Assembly (NCBI GenBank): GCA_011522905.1
Contig: WTIB01000221.1
Location: 1,451 to 14,698 of the forward strand
Direction: 5' to 3'
DNA from: Crocinitomicaceae bacterium
GTDB lineage: Bacteria > Bacteroidota > Bacteroidia > Flavobacteriales_D > Crocinitomicaceae
DNA: 13,248 nt
Shown here: piece after piece, positions 1 through 7,060 of the stretch
Layout of the letters: each line of letters opens with the position of its first letter
Position numbering within the stretch: the first letter of the stretch is position 1
The notes under the pieces: model-generated
Told to the model about the DNA's origin: nothing
The model's database searches: none
The model's input: only the letters and a program-made list of their open reading frames with translations
Program-made: the position numbers and the translations under genes

Positions 1-612
1 GCTAGTTTGGATGCCATAAATTATTGCAAATCTATTTTAGAAAATGAAATAAACGCAGTAACTGATAATCCTACAATATTTCCTGAATCCGATGAAATTA
101 TATCAGCAGGAAATTTTCATGGTCAACCATTGGCTATTTCATTAGATTTTTTAGCGATTGCTATAGCTGAGCTGGGTAGTAACTCCGAAAGACGCACCTA
201 CAAATTGATTTCAGGGGATAGAGGATTACCTGATTTTCTCGTTAAAAATCCTGGATTAAACTCTGGATTGATGATTGCGCAGTATTCATGTGCCTCTATG
301 GTAAGTCAAAATAAACAATTATGCACACCAGCGTCAGTAGATACAATTGATTCAAGTAATGGGCAAGAGGACCATGTGAGTATGGGTGCTAATGCGGCCA
401 CAAAACTTTTTAAGGTCCTTCATAATGTCAAAAATATTATTGGTATAGAGCTTTTATGTGCATCACAAGCCATTGAGTTTAAGAGACCTTTAAAGACCTC
501 TTCTGGAAATGAGCAACTGCTCCTTGAATATCGTAAATTGGTTCCATTTATTGATGAGGACAGAATCATATCAGAAGACATAAAAAAATCTTCTAATTAT
601 TTATTTAAATAA
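1..612 (+). CDS. hutH: Histidine ammonia-lyase, C-terminal part (5' end outside window)
   Basis: Deaminates L-histidine to trans-urocanate and ammonia, the first step of histidine breakdown in the cytoplasm. The reading frame is already open at base 1 (A-S-L-D-A...), leaving 203 C-terminal residues. The family is about 500 residues, so roughly 300 are missing, including the Ala-Ser-Gly that forms the MIO cofactor. Visible family motifs are TDNPTIFP (21-28), GNFHGQP (37-43), AELGSNSERR (56-65), NPGLNSGLMIAQ (73-84) and GQEDHVSM (111-118). The Glu of QEDHVSM (residue 113 of the fragment) is typical of histidine lyases; phenylalanine and tyrosine lyases usually have Gln there, so HAL is favoured over PAL/TAL. 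The usual AELGS-L/I-SERR carries Asn instead of the aliphatic residue. The next gene starts 6 nt after the stop on the same strand and may be co-transcribed. No other hut gene is visible. Confidence 0.93.
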   Translation, partial: ASLDAINYCKSILENEINAVTDNPTIFPESDEIISAGNFHGQPLAISLDFLAIAIAELGSNSERRTYKLISGDRGLPDFLVKNPGLNSGLMIAQYSCASMVSQNKQLCTPASVDTIDSSNGQEDHVSMGANAATKLFKVLHNVKNIIGIELLCASQAIEFKRPLKTSSGNEQLLLEYRKLVPFIDEDRIISEDIKKSSNYLFK

Positions 613-618
613 AAAAAC

Positions 619-1134
619 ATGACTGAACAAGTTGAATCATCAAAAAGACCAACGGGATTATTGGTTGTTTTTATTTTAACCGTAATTTCTACTTCTTTGT
701 CTATACTACAAGCTCTTGGTAGTCTCTTGGCAGGTCCACCTGATAAAGCGGCGATAAATGAGGTTCAAACAGAATTGGCCAAATCAATGAAGGTTGCCAA
801 GGAAATTGATTCTCCATTTCTCATCGATTATATTGAGAAAATGGGAATCATTACCAGTGACACAATAGAAAACTTTGTGTTTTATCACTCTCTTTCGTTT
901 GTTTTTTTTGGGATTGGATTAGCTGGAGCTATAATGATGTACAGAGGAATGAAGCTCGGGTTTCATCTGTATATTGTATATTCATTCTTGACTTTGATTC
1001 AATATTATTTCATTACAGATGCTTCTAATATACCTCTCGTATTGTTGATTACAAATGGTTTAATATCATTATTGTTTATCTATTTATACTCAAGACATTT
1101 GAGCTGGATGACTTCAAGAGAGCTTGAAGTTTGA
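619..1134 (+). CDS. Small four-helix integral membrane protein, function unknown
   Basis: 171 residues starting at an ATG 6 nt downstream of the hutH stop, so probably in the same transcript. Four hydrophobic stretches look like transmembrane helices at about residues 13-37, 87-107, 112-131 and 138-157. Between the first and second lies a polar, partly charged loop of about 50 residues (GPPDKAAINE... onward). The N-terminus is polar with Lys-Arg just before the first helix, so helix 1 looks like a signal anchor and not a cleaved signal peptide. I see no catalytic or cofactor motif and do not recognise the family. The pattern resembles the many small uncharacterised inner-membrane proteins of Bacteroidota. 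Nothing beyond proximity links it to histidine use. It ends one base before the convergent FAD oxidase gene. Confidence 0.8.
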   Translation: MTEQVESSKRPTGLLVVFILTVISTSLSILQALGSLLAGPPDKAAINEVQTELAKSMKVAKEIDSPFLIDYIEKMGIITSDTIENFVFYHSLSFVFFGIGLAGAIMMYRGMKLGFHLYIVYSFLTLIQYYFITDASNIPLVLLITNGLISLLFIYLYSRHLSWMTSRELEV

Positions 1135-1135
1135 G

Positions 1136-2536
1136 TTAAAATATTTTTCCAGGATTTAAAATACCTTTTGGGTCAAATACTTTTTTAATAGATTTCATAA
1201 GATCCAATGTAATTTCGGGAAATGCAATATCCATATAGGGCTTTTGAACGAGGCCAATACCATGCTCTCCAGAGATAGTTCCTCCAAGCTTTACCACTTC
1301 AGTAAATATTTCTCTTATGGCTTTTGGAAGCTCATGTTCCCATTGATGATCAGTCAAGTCTCCTTTAATGATATTTACATGTAGATTCCCATCTCCAGCA
1401 TGACCATAGCAAACAGATTTAAAGCCATATGACTCACCTACACTTTTTACTTTGTTTAAAAGTAAGGGAAGTGCATATCTCGGAACGACTGTATCTTCTT
1501 CTTTATAGGTAGATTGGGCTTTTACAGCTTCGCCAACCTTTCTGCGTAAACTCCATAATGTTTCTTTTTGAGCCGCTGAATCAGCAAAAAGAATTTCATC
1601 AGTTTCAAAATCATCAAGGACATTAATAATTTGTTCACATTCTTTCATAAGTACCTCTGAATCAAACCCATCCACCTCTATTAATAGGTGTGCCGCGTGA
1701 TTATCCGCTACATGAATAGATTGATCATTGGTGAATTTTTGGGTCCAAATAAGTGCATCTCTTTCCATGAATTCAAGCCCACTAGGAGTAATTCCTTGTC
1801 TAAAAATGGCAGCCACTGCTTCGCATGCCTTTTCAGCATTATAAAAAGGGACCAACATGAGCAAATCGTTTGTTGGGTGAGGAATTAATTTTAATACAAT
1901 TTTGGTCACAATGCCTAAAGTGCCTTCAGAGCCCACAACAAGCTGCGTCAAATTATACCCTGTTGCATTTTTTAAAACATTAGCACCTGTCCAAATGATA
2001 TTTCCATTGGGTAGTACAATTTCGAGATTTAAGACATAGTCTGCCGTGACGCCATATTTAACTGCCTTTGGTCCTCCTGAATTTTCTGCAATATTACCCC
2101 CAATAAAGCAGGAACCTCGACTTGCGGGATCCGGCGGATAAAACAAGCCTTTTTCCTTAACGGCATCTTGAAGAACTTGAGTGATGACTCCCGGCTCCGT
2201 GGTTACTTGATGATTTCTTTCATCTATGTCGATAATTTGATTGAGTTTTTCACAAGACAAAAGAACACCTCCGAGGACGGGTAGGCTTCCACCACTTAAT
2301 CCCGTTCGAGCACCTGCAGGAGTTACAGGGATACCTTTGTTATAACAATATTCAAGAGTTTGTGAAATTTCTTGAGAATTAATGGGCTTTAGTACAACAG
2401 CTGGATAAAATTGTAAGTCTTCGGTTTCGTCGTGTGTATAATCCGTAATATGCTCTTTATCTAAAAGCATTCGATCACCATAAATAGGCTCAAAAAAAGA
2501 GATGTCTTTATCCGTAAGTTTGGTGTACTTTTCCAT
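1136..2536 (-). CDS. FAD-linked oxidase, GlcD / D-lactate dehydrogenase type
   Basis: 466 residues, full length for the GlcD-like family, which oxidises D-2-hydroxyacids (glycolate, D-lactate, D-2-hydroxyglutarate) to 2-oxoacids using FAD. The N-terminal FAD-binding domain (about 40-220) shows PAGARTGLSGG (73-83), PPDPASRGSCFIGGNIAENS (134-153) and NATGYNLTQLVVGSEGTLGI (190-209). The C-terminal FAD-oxidase domain carries GHAGDGNLHVN (378-388) and SGEHGIG (422-428), whose His, Asp and Glu residues typically form the metal and substrate site, and ends in the characteristic DPKGILNPGKIF. The substrate cannot be decided from motifs; no glcE/glcF-like subunit or lactate permease lies alongside, so it may act as a single-subunit dehydrogenase. 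The start is ATG at 2536. It is divergent from the thiolase gene and convergent with the membrane protein gene, leaving one base between stops. Confidence 0.93.
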   Translation of the reverse strand: MEKYTKLTDKDISFFEPIYGDRMLLDKEHITDYTHDETEDLQFYPAVVLKPINSQEISQTLEYCYNKGIPVTPAGARTGLSGGSLPVLGGVLLSCEKLNQIIDIDERNHQVTTEPGVITQVLQDAVKEKGLFYPPDPASRGSCFIGGNIAENSGGPKAVKYGVTADYVLNLEIVLPNGNIIWTGANVLKNATGYNLTQLVVGSEGTLGIVTKIVLKLIPHPTNDLLMLVPFYNAEKACEAVAAIFRQGITPSGLEFMERDALIWTQKFTNDQSIHVADNHAAHLLIEVDGFDSEVLMKECEQIINVLDDFETDEILFADSAAQKETLWSLRRKVGEAVKAQSTYKEEDTVVPRYALPLLLNKVKSVGESYGFKSVCYGHAGDGNLHVNIIKGDLTDHQWEHELPKAIREIFTEVVKLGGTISGEHGIGLVQKPYMDIAFPEITLDLMKSIKKVFDPKGILNPGKIF

Positions 2537-2623
2537 AGACTAATGCCTTTTCAAAAATAACAATATCAATAGATTTGCTTAGTCTATTCATTGAAAATAT
2601 TACTTTTATATCAAAACATTTTT
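2537..2623. promoter_or_regulatory. Divergent intergenic region with possible Bacteroidota-type promoters
   Basis: This 87-bp AT-rich spacer separates the divergent FAD-oxidase and thiolase genes and must hold both promoters. On the minus strand, TATTTTTG (2559-2552) fits the Bacteroidota -7 consensus TAnnTTTG and lies about 15 nt before the ATG, but I see no TTTG at the expected upstream distance. On the plus strand TTTG (2574-2577) is followed 23 nt later by TACTTTTA (2601-2608), one mismatch from consensus and a slightly long spacing. Both are weak predictions. Confidence 0.3.
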
Positions 2624-3832
2624 ATGAGTAAACAAACCTTTATTGTAGATGGAGTCCGGACGCCAATAGGCAATTTTGGTGGATCCTTATCCCCGGTTAG
2701 AACCGATGATTTAGCTGCATTAGCCATTAAAAGTTTATTAGACAGACATCCCGATTTAGACTTGAATCAAATCGAAGATGTAATCATGGGCTGCGCTAAT
2801 CAAGCGGGAGAAGATAATCGAAATGTCGCTAGAATGGCTGGTTTACTTGCAGGTCTACCTGTTTCTGTTGGAGGGGAGACGGTTAATCGTTTGTGTGCAT
2901 CGGGAATGGCTTCTGTAATTAACGCGAGTAGAGCTATTAAAGATGGTGCTGGTGATCTATATATAGCAGGAGGTGTAGAACATATGACAAGAGGTCCTTG
3001 GGTGATATCGAAGGCAACATCTGCATATGGCCGTGATTCCAAAATGTATGATTCATCATTTGGTTGGAGGTTTGTCAATAAAAAGATGGAGGAGATGTAT
3101 GGGGTAGATGGAATGGGAGTAACAGCCGAAAACCTTGTAGAAAAATATGGTATAGATAGAGAGTCACAAGATGCTTTTGCCTTGTGGTCTCAACAAAAAG
3201 TAGCACAAGGCATCAAGAATGGTTTTTTTGATGATGAAATCACCCCAGTTTCCATTCCCCAAAGGAAAAAAGATCCAATACAATTTTCTCAGGATGAGTT
3301 TCCTAGACCCAATTCTTCTATGGAATCATTGGGTGGATTGAGGGCTGTATTCAAGAAAGAAGGTAGTGTCACTGCTGGTAATTCATCAGGTCTCAATGAT
3401 GGAGCAGCAGCCTTGTTAGTTGCATCTGAAAATGCAATAAATTCAAATTCATTAACTCCATTGGCAAGAATTGTATCTGCTTCTGTTGCAGGAGTCGAGC
3501 CTAGGATTATGGGTATAGGGCCTGTTTATGCATCTCAAAAAGCTTTAAAACAAGCTGGATTGACACTTGATGATATGGACGTTATAGAGATGAATGAAGC
3601 TTTTTCGGCCCAGGTACTTGCTTGCAGTCGTACTATGGGACTTGATGACAAAGATTCCCGCATCAATCCAAATGGTGGTGCGATTGCATTAGGACACCCG
3701 CTTGGAATGACAGGGGCTAGAATTTTACTCACTGCTGCACGGCAACTAAAACGCAATAACGGTCGTTATGCTTTAGTAACGATGTGTATTGGCGTTGGTC
3801 AAGGATACGCAACGGTTATTGAAAGCGCGTGA
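2624..3832 (+). CDS. Thiolase (acetyl-CoA acyltransferase), PcaF/PaaJ-like
   Basis: 402 residues, the usual length for thiolase II family enzymes, which cleave 3-oxoacyl-CoA with CoA to release acetyl-CoA, or run in reverse. The nucleophile is Cys91 in NRLCASGM. The second catalytic set is MNEAF (323-327), His358 in GGAIALGHPLG and Cys388 in CIGVGQG. GCANQAGEDNRNVARMA (57-73) and FGWRFVNKKMEEMYGVD (146-162) closely resemble 3-oxoadipyl-CoA thiolases (PcaF/PaaJ). No other phenylacetate or beta-ketoadipate gene is present, so fatty-acid or amino-acid beta-oxidation is equally possible. I chose the ATG at 2624, which gives the normal MSKQTFIVDGVRTPIG start; a TTG at 2591 would add 11 atypical residues. 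Its stop overlaps the next start by 4 nt, so it heads an apparent operon of cell-envelope genes, an odd pairing. Confidence 0.95.
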   Translation: MSKQTFIVDGVRTPIGNFGGSLSPVRTDDLAALAIKSLLDRHPDLDLNQIEDVIMGCANQAGEDNRNVARMAGLLAGLPVSVGGETVNRLCASGMASVINASRAIKDGAGDLYIAGGVEHMTRGPWVISKATSAYGRDSKMYDSSFGWRFVNKKMEEMYGVDGMGVTAENLVEKYGIDRESQDAFALWSQQKVAQGIKNGFFDDEITPVSIPQRKKDPIQFSQDEFPRPNSSMESLGGLRAVFKKEGSVTAGNSSGLNDGAAALLVASENAINSNSLTPLARIVSASVAGVEPRIMGIGPVYASQKALKQAGLTLDDMDVIEMNEAFSAQVLACSRTMGLDDKDSRINPNGGAIALGHPLGMTGARILLTAARQLKRNNGRYALVTMCIGVGQGYATVIESA

Positions 3833-5445
3833 AAGTAGTTACTCCATTTTTTAAAGCCCTTATTGTACTTATTTTTTTAGGTGTATTTCTCTCATGTAAA
3901 AAAGAATCTACACGTTGGGAAACAGAATGGGTGGTCCCCTTTGTAACTGATACTTTAGATTTATATAAATTACATAATGACAGCACATTAGATAATTTTA
4001 GCTCAAGTAATTATTTAGTAAATTTAGAGAGAGAGCTTCTAGATGTTTCCTTAAATGATTTCTTTTTCATACCGGATACTACGATAAGTCAAACATTTAG
4101 TCCAACGATTGGCATTGGAAGTGTGCCTCCTGGATTTACATTTTACAACGAGGTTGAGGCCCATGAACTAAGTATACCCGACGCACAACTCAAAAAAATC
4201 ATAGTCTCACAGGGTAAAATCGAATTAAAAGTTTTTAATCCCATAGAAACGAGTGCTTTTTATACCATTAAAATGCCAGGAGCAGTAAAGGATGGAGCAA
4301 CTCTTGAATATACCTTTTTTATTGACGCAGGAACTACAGATAATCCGGCAGTTGCGAATGAAGAAGTAGTATTGGATGGATATCATATCGATTTACGTGG
4401 AGAGGACATCAGTGGATCTGTAAATATTTCGGGCTTTAATATTTTACAAACCTCGTTGAGTATTATGAGTGATCCTAATGGTGAAGCAGTGGGAATCTCT
4501 ACTTCAGATGTATTCGAGGTAGAGGCAAAAATTCAGAATTTATCTATTTCTTATGCCCAGGGCTACTTTGGTGAGCAGGCTTTCTCGGACACAAGCTTTT
4601 TTGAAGTACCTATTCTAAATCAAATCATTGCAGGAAATATTGATTTGGATGAAATACCAATAGATATTGAAATTTCTAATGGAACTAAAATTCCATTTTC
4701 TGCTAAAATATCTCTTTTAGAAAATACAAATTACTTATCTGAAACACTTAGTTTAAGTTCGACTTTGATCAATAGCTCTCAATTAATAGCTCCAGCAACG
4801 GGGGCTTGGTCATCTTTAAATCCTAGTAATCATTTGATTTCATTCAATAATACAAATAGTAATATCACGAATTATTTTGAAAACTTAGGACATACCCACA
4901 AGCTGGGATTTGAGGTAAGGATGAATCCATTTGGATTTAATACTGGTTCTTACAATGAAATCTTTCCGAACAGTAGATTAAAGCTTAAATTAAAATCTCA
5001 ATTTCCTTTGGGTCTTCAGTCAAATGGCTTAATGTTTTCTGATACGGTAGATGTGAATTTCAACCCTCAAATTGTTGATGATCTCATTACTGCGAATCAC
5101 GTAGTTTTGGATGTTGCAGTAGTTAATACCTTTCCCATTTCGGGAAAATTTCATTTGGAGTTTCTTGATGAAAATGGAGTAATATTGCATGAGCTTAATA
5201 ATATTGAAACTATTGAGTCCTCTTTGTTTGGTACAATGGACTCTCAGGAGAATTTAATGAAAATGGAATCTTATATAAATGTACTTATTGACAATAAAAT
5301 TTTAAGTGACCTGAACATTGTCAATCGAATGGTATTAAAAACAGAACTAAATACAACAGATGGAGTCATACAAAGTATTCCGTCTAATGCATATTTATTT
5401 TTTAAATCTTTTCTGAAAGTTAATACGACAAACAGCATAGAGTGA
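3829..5445 (+). CDS. Large envelope lipoprotein, family not recognised
   Basis: 538 residues from a GTG start that overlaps the thiolase stop (GTGA, 3829-3832), suggesting translational coupling. The N-terminus is a lipoprotein signal: Lys2 and Lys9, a hydrophobic core, then LGVFLSC with Cys23 as the expected lipidated residue, followed by KKESTRW. The rest is rich in Ser, Asn, Asp and alternating hydrophobic residues, as in extended beta-sandwich envelope proteins, with no further transmembrane segment or catalytic motif. Near 329-400 a W-x-S-L-N-P segment and a basic strand (RLKLKLKSQFPLGL) stand out. After Cys23 there is only one acidic residue, so the acidic surface-export signal described in Bacteroidota is not clearly present and the protein could sit on either face of the outer membrane. 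The next gene encodes a beta-barrel, which suggests a lipoprotein/barrel pair (inference). I do not assign a function. Confidence 0.85.
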   Translation: MKVVTPFFKALIVLIFLGVFLSCKKESTRWETEWVVPFVTDTLDLYKLHNDSTLDNFSSSNYLVNLERELLDVSLNDFFFIPDTTISQTFSPTIGIGSVPPGFTFYNEVEAHELSIPDAQLKKIIVSQGKIELKVFNPIETSAFYTIKMPGAVKDGATLEYTFFIDAGTTDNPAVANEEVVLDGYHIDLRGEDISGSVNISGFNILQTSLSIMSDPNGEAVGISTSDVFEVEAKIQNLSISYAQGYFGEQAFSDTSFFEVPILNQIIAGNIDLDEIPIDIEISNGTKIPFSAKISLLENTNYLSETLSLSSTLINSSQLIAPATGAWSSLNPSNHLISFNNTNSNITNYFENLGHTHKLGFEVRMNPFGFNTGSYNEIFPNSRLKLKLKSQFPLGLQSNGLMFSDTVDVNFNPQIVDDLITANHVVLDVAVVNTFPISGKFHLEFLDENGVILHELNNIETIESSLFGTMDSQENLMKMESYINVLIDNKILSDLNIVNRMVLKTELNTTDGVIQSIPSNAYLFFKSFLKVNTTNSIE

Positions 5446-6659
5446 TGAAGTTCATAAGTTTCATATGGCTTATATCAATTTCATTGGTGGGTATTTCTCA
5501 ATCAATGCTTCCATTGGTTCAAGACACTAATGTAAATCAGCTTGGTCATGAAATTAGTATTTCAGGAGTTGGTGACTATCAATCAACTTCAATAGGAAAA
5601 GACATTACACGAGCCTTTTTTTATGGTGGATTAATAGACGAGTCCATGAAAACGACTTCAAGTTCTCGCCATGATGAAATTAACCGATTTGGCATTGATA
5701 TAAATTCAGAAATAGAATACAGGAATCACAACATCAATTTGTTCAAGGACAGTCTCAAAGGTCTACTGTTAAAAGGAGGTGTATATAATTTTTCCTCAAT
5801 TATTTATTCCAAAGACCTATTTGATATGTGCTTCTTTGGGAATGAGATTTTTACCGGAGATACTGCCTATTTTACGGGTAGTCAATTTACCAATATGGCT
5901 TTCCAGAAAATAGGTATGGGTTGGTTGAATAAAAAAACCAAGTCGTCCTTTAATTTAAATTTCATAGGTGTAACTAGATATTTAAACGGACTGTTCAATG
6001 AAAGCTACTTGTTTCAAAGTCAAAATGTTGATTCATTAGAATTCCTTTTGCATGGTGAAGGTGAAAGAGCCAATAGTAAAGGCTATTTTAAAGGATTTGG
6101 CTTGGCCTTTGATATGGATTATCGATTTAAAATGAAAAAGAACGAACATGATTTCGTCCATTTTCAACTTCTATTAAGGAATTTAGGTGTTGTATATCTC
6201 AACAATACTGACAAATATTTAGCAAATGACATTACTTCCATTGAAAGCCTCAAGATTGACGATTTGTTGAATTCAACCTCTATATTCAATAATCCAGATG
6301 ACTTTGCAAATGAAATAAGTGATACAATTGTAACGAAAGGAGCATTTAAATTGCTGCCAGCTATGTTTCAGTTTACTAAACTTATAGACAATAATTCAAG
6401 TCATAAGTTTCAAGGGTTTTTTGGTTTTCGGGGATATCTAAACAATGCGTATGTGCCTATGTTATTTGGTGGCTTGGATTATAAACCCTCTAAATGGATA
6501 AGGTTAGGTATTCAAGGAAGCTATGGAGGGTTTTCACAATTAAGGTATGGTGTGTATACTGCACTTCAATTAAATCATTTTAATCTAGGCTTGGCCTCAG
6601 AAAACTTATTTAGTAAAACAGGTGAATCAATTATAATTAAGCTCTCATGCGCATTTTAA
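5445..6659 (+). CDS. Probable outer-membrane beta-barrel protein
   Basis: 404 residues. The ATG at 5445 shares its A with the TGA of the lipoprotein gene (TGATG); a GTG at 5442 would add one residue and is less likely. Residues 1-20 form a cleavable signal peptide (MKFISFIWLISISLVGISQS). The mature part has repeated amphipathic strands with Gly and aromatic residues, such as GFGLAFDMDYRF, MLFGGLDYKPSKWIRLGIQG and YGVYTALQLNHFNLGLASEN, and ends in ...LSCAF. A terminal aromatic residue is the usual barrel-assembly signal of outer-membrane proteins. There is no TonB-dependent-receptor plug and no enzyme motif. It resembles the uncharacterised DUF5723-type barrels of Bacteroidota in layout, but I cannot confirm membership by eye. 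Overlap with genes on both sides indicates co-expression with the lipoprotein and the secreted propeller protein. Confidence 0.82.
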   Translation: MKFISFIWLISISLVGISQSMLPLVQDTNVNQLGHEISISGVGDYQSTSIGKDITRAFFYGGLIDESMKTTSSSRHDEINRFGIDINSEIEYRNHNINLFKDSLKGLLLKGGVYNFSSIIYSKDLFDMCFFGNEIFTGDTAYFTGSQFTNMAFQKIGMGWLNKKTKSSFNLNFIGVTRYLNGLFNESYLFQSQNVDSLEFLLHGEGERANSKGYFKGFGLAFDMDYRFKMKKNEHDFVHFQLLLRNLGVVYLNNTDKYLANDITSIESLKIDDLLNSTSIFNNPDDFANEISDTIVTKGAFKLLPAMFQFTKLIDNNSSHKFQGFFGFRGYLNNAYVPMLFGGLDYKPSKWIRLGIQGSYGGFSQLRYGVYTALQLNHFNLGLASENLFSKTGESIIIKLSCAF

Positions 6660-7060
6660 TATTTATTCTTGGCTTATTATTCATTGGAAGTTTAAATGCT
6701 CAATCAAGCTTTTACAAATTATACTCAAGCAATGGTTTTGATATTGGTAAGGGAGTAGCTGAATATTCAGATTCTTCTTTTTTGATTTGCGGGTCTAGTA
6801 CAAGTTGGGGAGGCAGCACACAGATGGTATTATTAAAACTTGATAGCACAGGGGCATATCAGTGGAGTAATCAATATGGCGGCAATGAATCTGATGGAGC
6901 AAATAGAGTATTATATAATGAAGCAGAGGGTGTTTTTGCCGTGGGTCTGGGAATTCTTTGGGTGCTGGGGATTTTGATGGTCTTGTTCTTCATACAGACG
7001 AATTTGGAAATGAAATATGGCAGAAAAGTTTTGGCTTCACAAATTCTTGGGATTTTTTAA
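6647..7060 (+). CDS. T9SS-secreted repeat protein, N-terminal fragment (frameshifted)
   Basis: First part of a secreted protein interrupted by a frameshift. The ATG at 6647 lies 13 nt inside the end of the barrel gene. Residues 1-18 are a signal peptide (MRILIFILGLLFIGSLNA, cleavage before QSS). Residues 19-100 hold the first beta-propeller-like repeat, ending in LLKLDSTGAYQW (62-73). After GVFAVG (residue 100, base 6946) the sequence becomes non-homologous and hydrophobic (LGILWVLGILMVLFF) up to the stop at 7060, whereas the -1 frame continues the repeat as SGNSLGAGDFDG. One missing base at about 6946-6947 (ggtctggg for an expected ggttctggg) explains this. As it stands, the ORF would give a 137-residue product lacking the sorting domain. 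A sequencing or assembly error is as likely as a real mutation. Confidence 0.72.
   Translation: MRILIFILGLLFIGSLNAQSSFYKLYSSNGFDIGKGVAEYSDSSFLICGSSTSWGGSTQMVLLKLDSTGAYQWSNQYGGNESDGANRVLYNEAEGVFAVGLGILWVLGILMVLFFIQTNLEMKYGRKVLASQILGIF

Noticed and set aside
2591..2623. Upstream TTG start for the thiolase, adding 11 residues
   Set aside because: The added residues do not fit the family N-terminus, while the ATG at 2624 gives the normal one.
2800..3756. Minus-strand open frames inside the thiolase gene
   Set aside because: Antisense shadows; the plus-strand frame holds all catalytic motifs.
3895..3915. Acidic surface-export signal after the lipoprotein Cys
   Set aside because: The residues after Cys23 are KKEST, with only one acidic residue, so the known acidic signal of Bacteroidota is not clearly met.
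6940..6950. Programmed -1 ribosomal frameshift in the T9SS gene
   Set aside because: No slippery X-XXY-YYZ heptamer is present at the junction (g-ggt-ctg) and no convincing downstream pseudoknot is seen; a deletion or sequencing error is simpler.
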